This document shows positions 63,251-64,000 of a stretch of 64,000 nucleotides of DNA, piece by piece. The DNA comes from Clarkia xantiana subsp. parviflora (taxonomy: Eukaryota; Streptophyta; Magnoliopsida; Myrtales; Onagraceae). The translations under genes were made by a program, and so were the position numbers. The notes beneath the pieces were generated by a model. That model ran no database searches and had not been told where the DNA came from. It saw only the letters and a list, made by a program, of their open reading frames with translations. Numbering within the stretch: position 1 is the stretch's first letter; each line of letters begins with the position of its first letter. The DNA lies in contig JAPTYO010000006.1 of the NCBI GenBank assembly GCA_036873135.1, forward strand, positions 1,287,329 to 1,351,328, given 5' to 3'.

Positions 63251-63781
63251 GGGTTAAGAACCTATGAAAGGTCTGAACTATCACCCATGTTAACGGAAGA
63301 GGTCTGAAATTTAAAAAGTTAATAACAGATGTCAGAAATTTATGTTTTGTTGATAACAGCGGTCTCCGTTAGTTTTTTCCGTTAAAACTAACGAAAGTTG
63401 GTCACATGATTGGCATGTGACCGGAAATAAAATAAAATTCCAAAAATGCCCTTCTATCAAGTGTGCCCCTCACATGCATGGAGTGAAAAGACCAAAATGC
63501 CCTTGAAGCCACCACGGTACTCCGGCGACCACCAATCGTACTCCGGCAACCACCACCGTACTCCGCGACCACCACCAAGGCTCCGATTGGGCCAAAATCG
63601 GAGCCACCGGCCCCGATAGGGCTCTGATCGGAGCCACCAGCCCCGATTGAGCTCCGATCGGAGCCACCGGCCCTGATTAGACTCCGATCGGGGCCAAAAA
63701 AGCTACGATCGGAGCCAAAAAGCTCCGATCGGAGCTTTGTGGCTCAGGTCGGAGCCACAGAGCTCCGGTCGGAGTTAACCC
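63251..63781. mobile_element. Mutator-like insertion, copy 7 (531 bp)
   Basis: Matches copy 5 in all markers noted there, 3087 bp further right. Same GGGTTAA...TTAACCC ends and TTATTCTAA duplication. Confidence 0.75.
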
Positions 63782-64000
63782 TTATTCTAAACATATGATC
63801 ATACTTAAGTCTTTATCCCTTTTAAGTTCGGTCTCAGAATCAACTTTTATTCATAGGGAAACACTCTCGGAGCTCTGAATTGGATGAAATTAGTTGTTAT
63901 CGCATTTATTCTAAACATATGATCATACTAAAGTCTTTATCCCTTTTAAGTTCGGTCTCATAATCAACTTTTATTCATAGGGCAACACTCTCAAGGCTCT
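63782..64000 (+). repeat. 124-bp satellite to window end
   Basis: Rest of G, then H (with ctcataatc), reaching the start of the next A monomer. The array continues beyond the window. Confidence 0.93.

Noticed and set aside
1..64000. rRNA, tRNA, telomeric repeats or host protein-coding genes
   Set aside because: No TTTAGGG arrays, no rRNA-like blocks and no convincing tRNA cloverleaf or exon structure outside the retroelement remnant were seen.

Overview
This window looks like nuclear DNA of a flowering plant, very probably a centromeric or other heterochromatic satellite array. The reasons are tens of kilobases of AT-rich tandem 124-bp repeats, a decayed plant-type LTR retrotransposon with a GGCGCC-type primer binding site and a CTATAAATA promoter box, and no intact host gene, rRNA or tRNA. 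I cannot name the species.

Layout. (1) 1-33611: satellite. It is scrambled and rich in one-base deletions up to about 7.4 kb, mixed to about 13.0 kb, then a very regular higher-order repeat (HOR) of eight distinct 124-bp monomers, about 992 bp, repeated some 20 times. (2) 33612-34225: a GC-rich insertion with GGGTTAA...TTAACCC ends and a perfect 9-bp target duplication, resembling a non-autonomous Mutator-like element. (3) 34226-38680: satellite again, a slightly diverged HOR subfamily. (4) 38681 to about 48170: one LTR retrotransposon on the minus strand, Ty3/gypsy-like and plausibly Tat-related, with decayed gag, no visible pol, an opposite-strand ORF remnant, several internal tandem repeats and a row of about twelve hairpins in the left LTR. 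Its right LTR is truncated. (5) 48171-64000: satellite in which the 9-bp-TSD insertion recurs six more times at exactly the same base of the same monomer. The insertion has therefore become part of the repeat unit and been amplified with it, at spacings of 3539, 3168, 4405, 1533 and 1554 bp.

There are roughly 400 monomers in all. The eight monomer types, called A to H here, run in fixed order A-B-C-D-E-F-G-H; shared markers suggest growth by dimer duplications. Chimeric monomers (A/D, G/D, G/H) mark in-register exchanges that built longer units in the right part. Open frames within the satellite arise because 124 is not a multiple of three and the repeat has few stops; I do not regard them as genes.

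The most interesting points are the capture and co-amplification of a transposon by a HOR array, and the LTR hairpin row, whose two arms carry matched (compensatory) changes.
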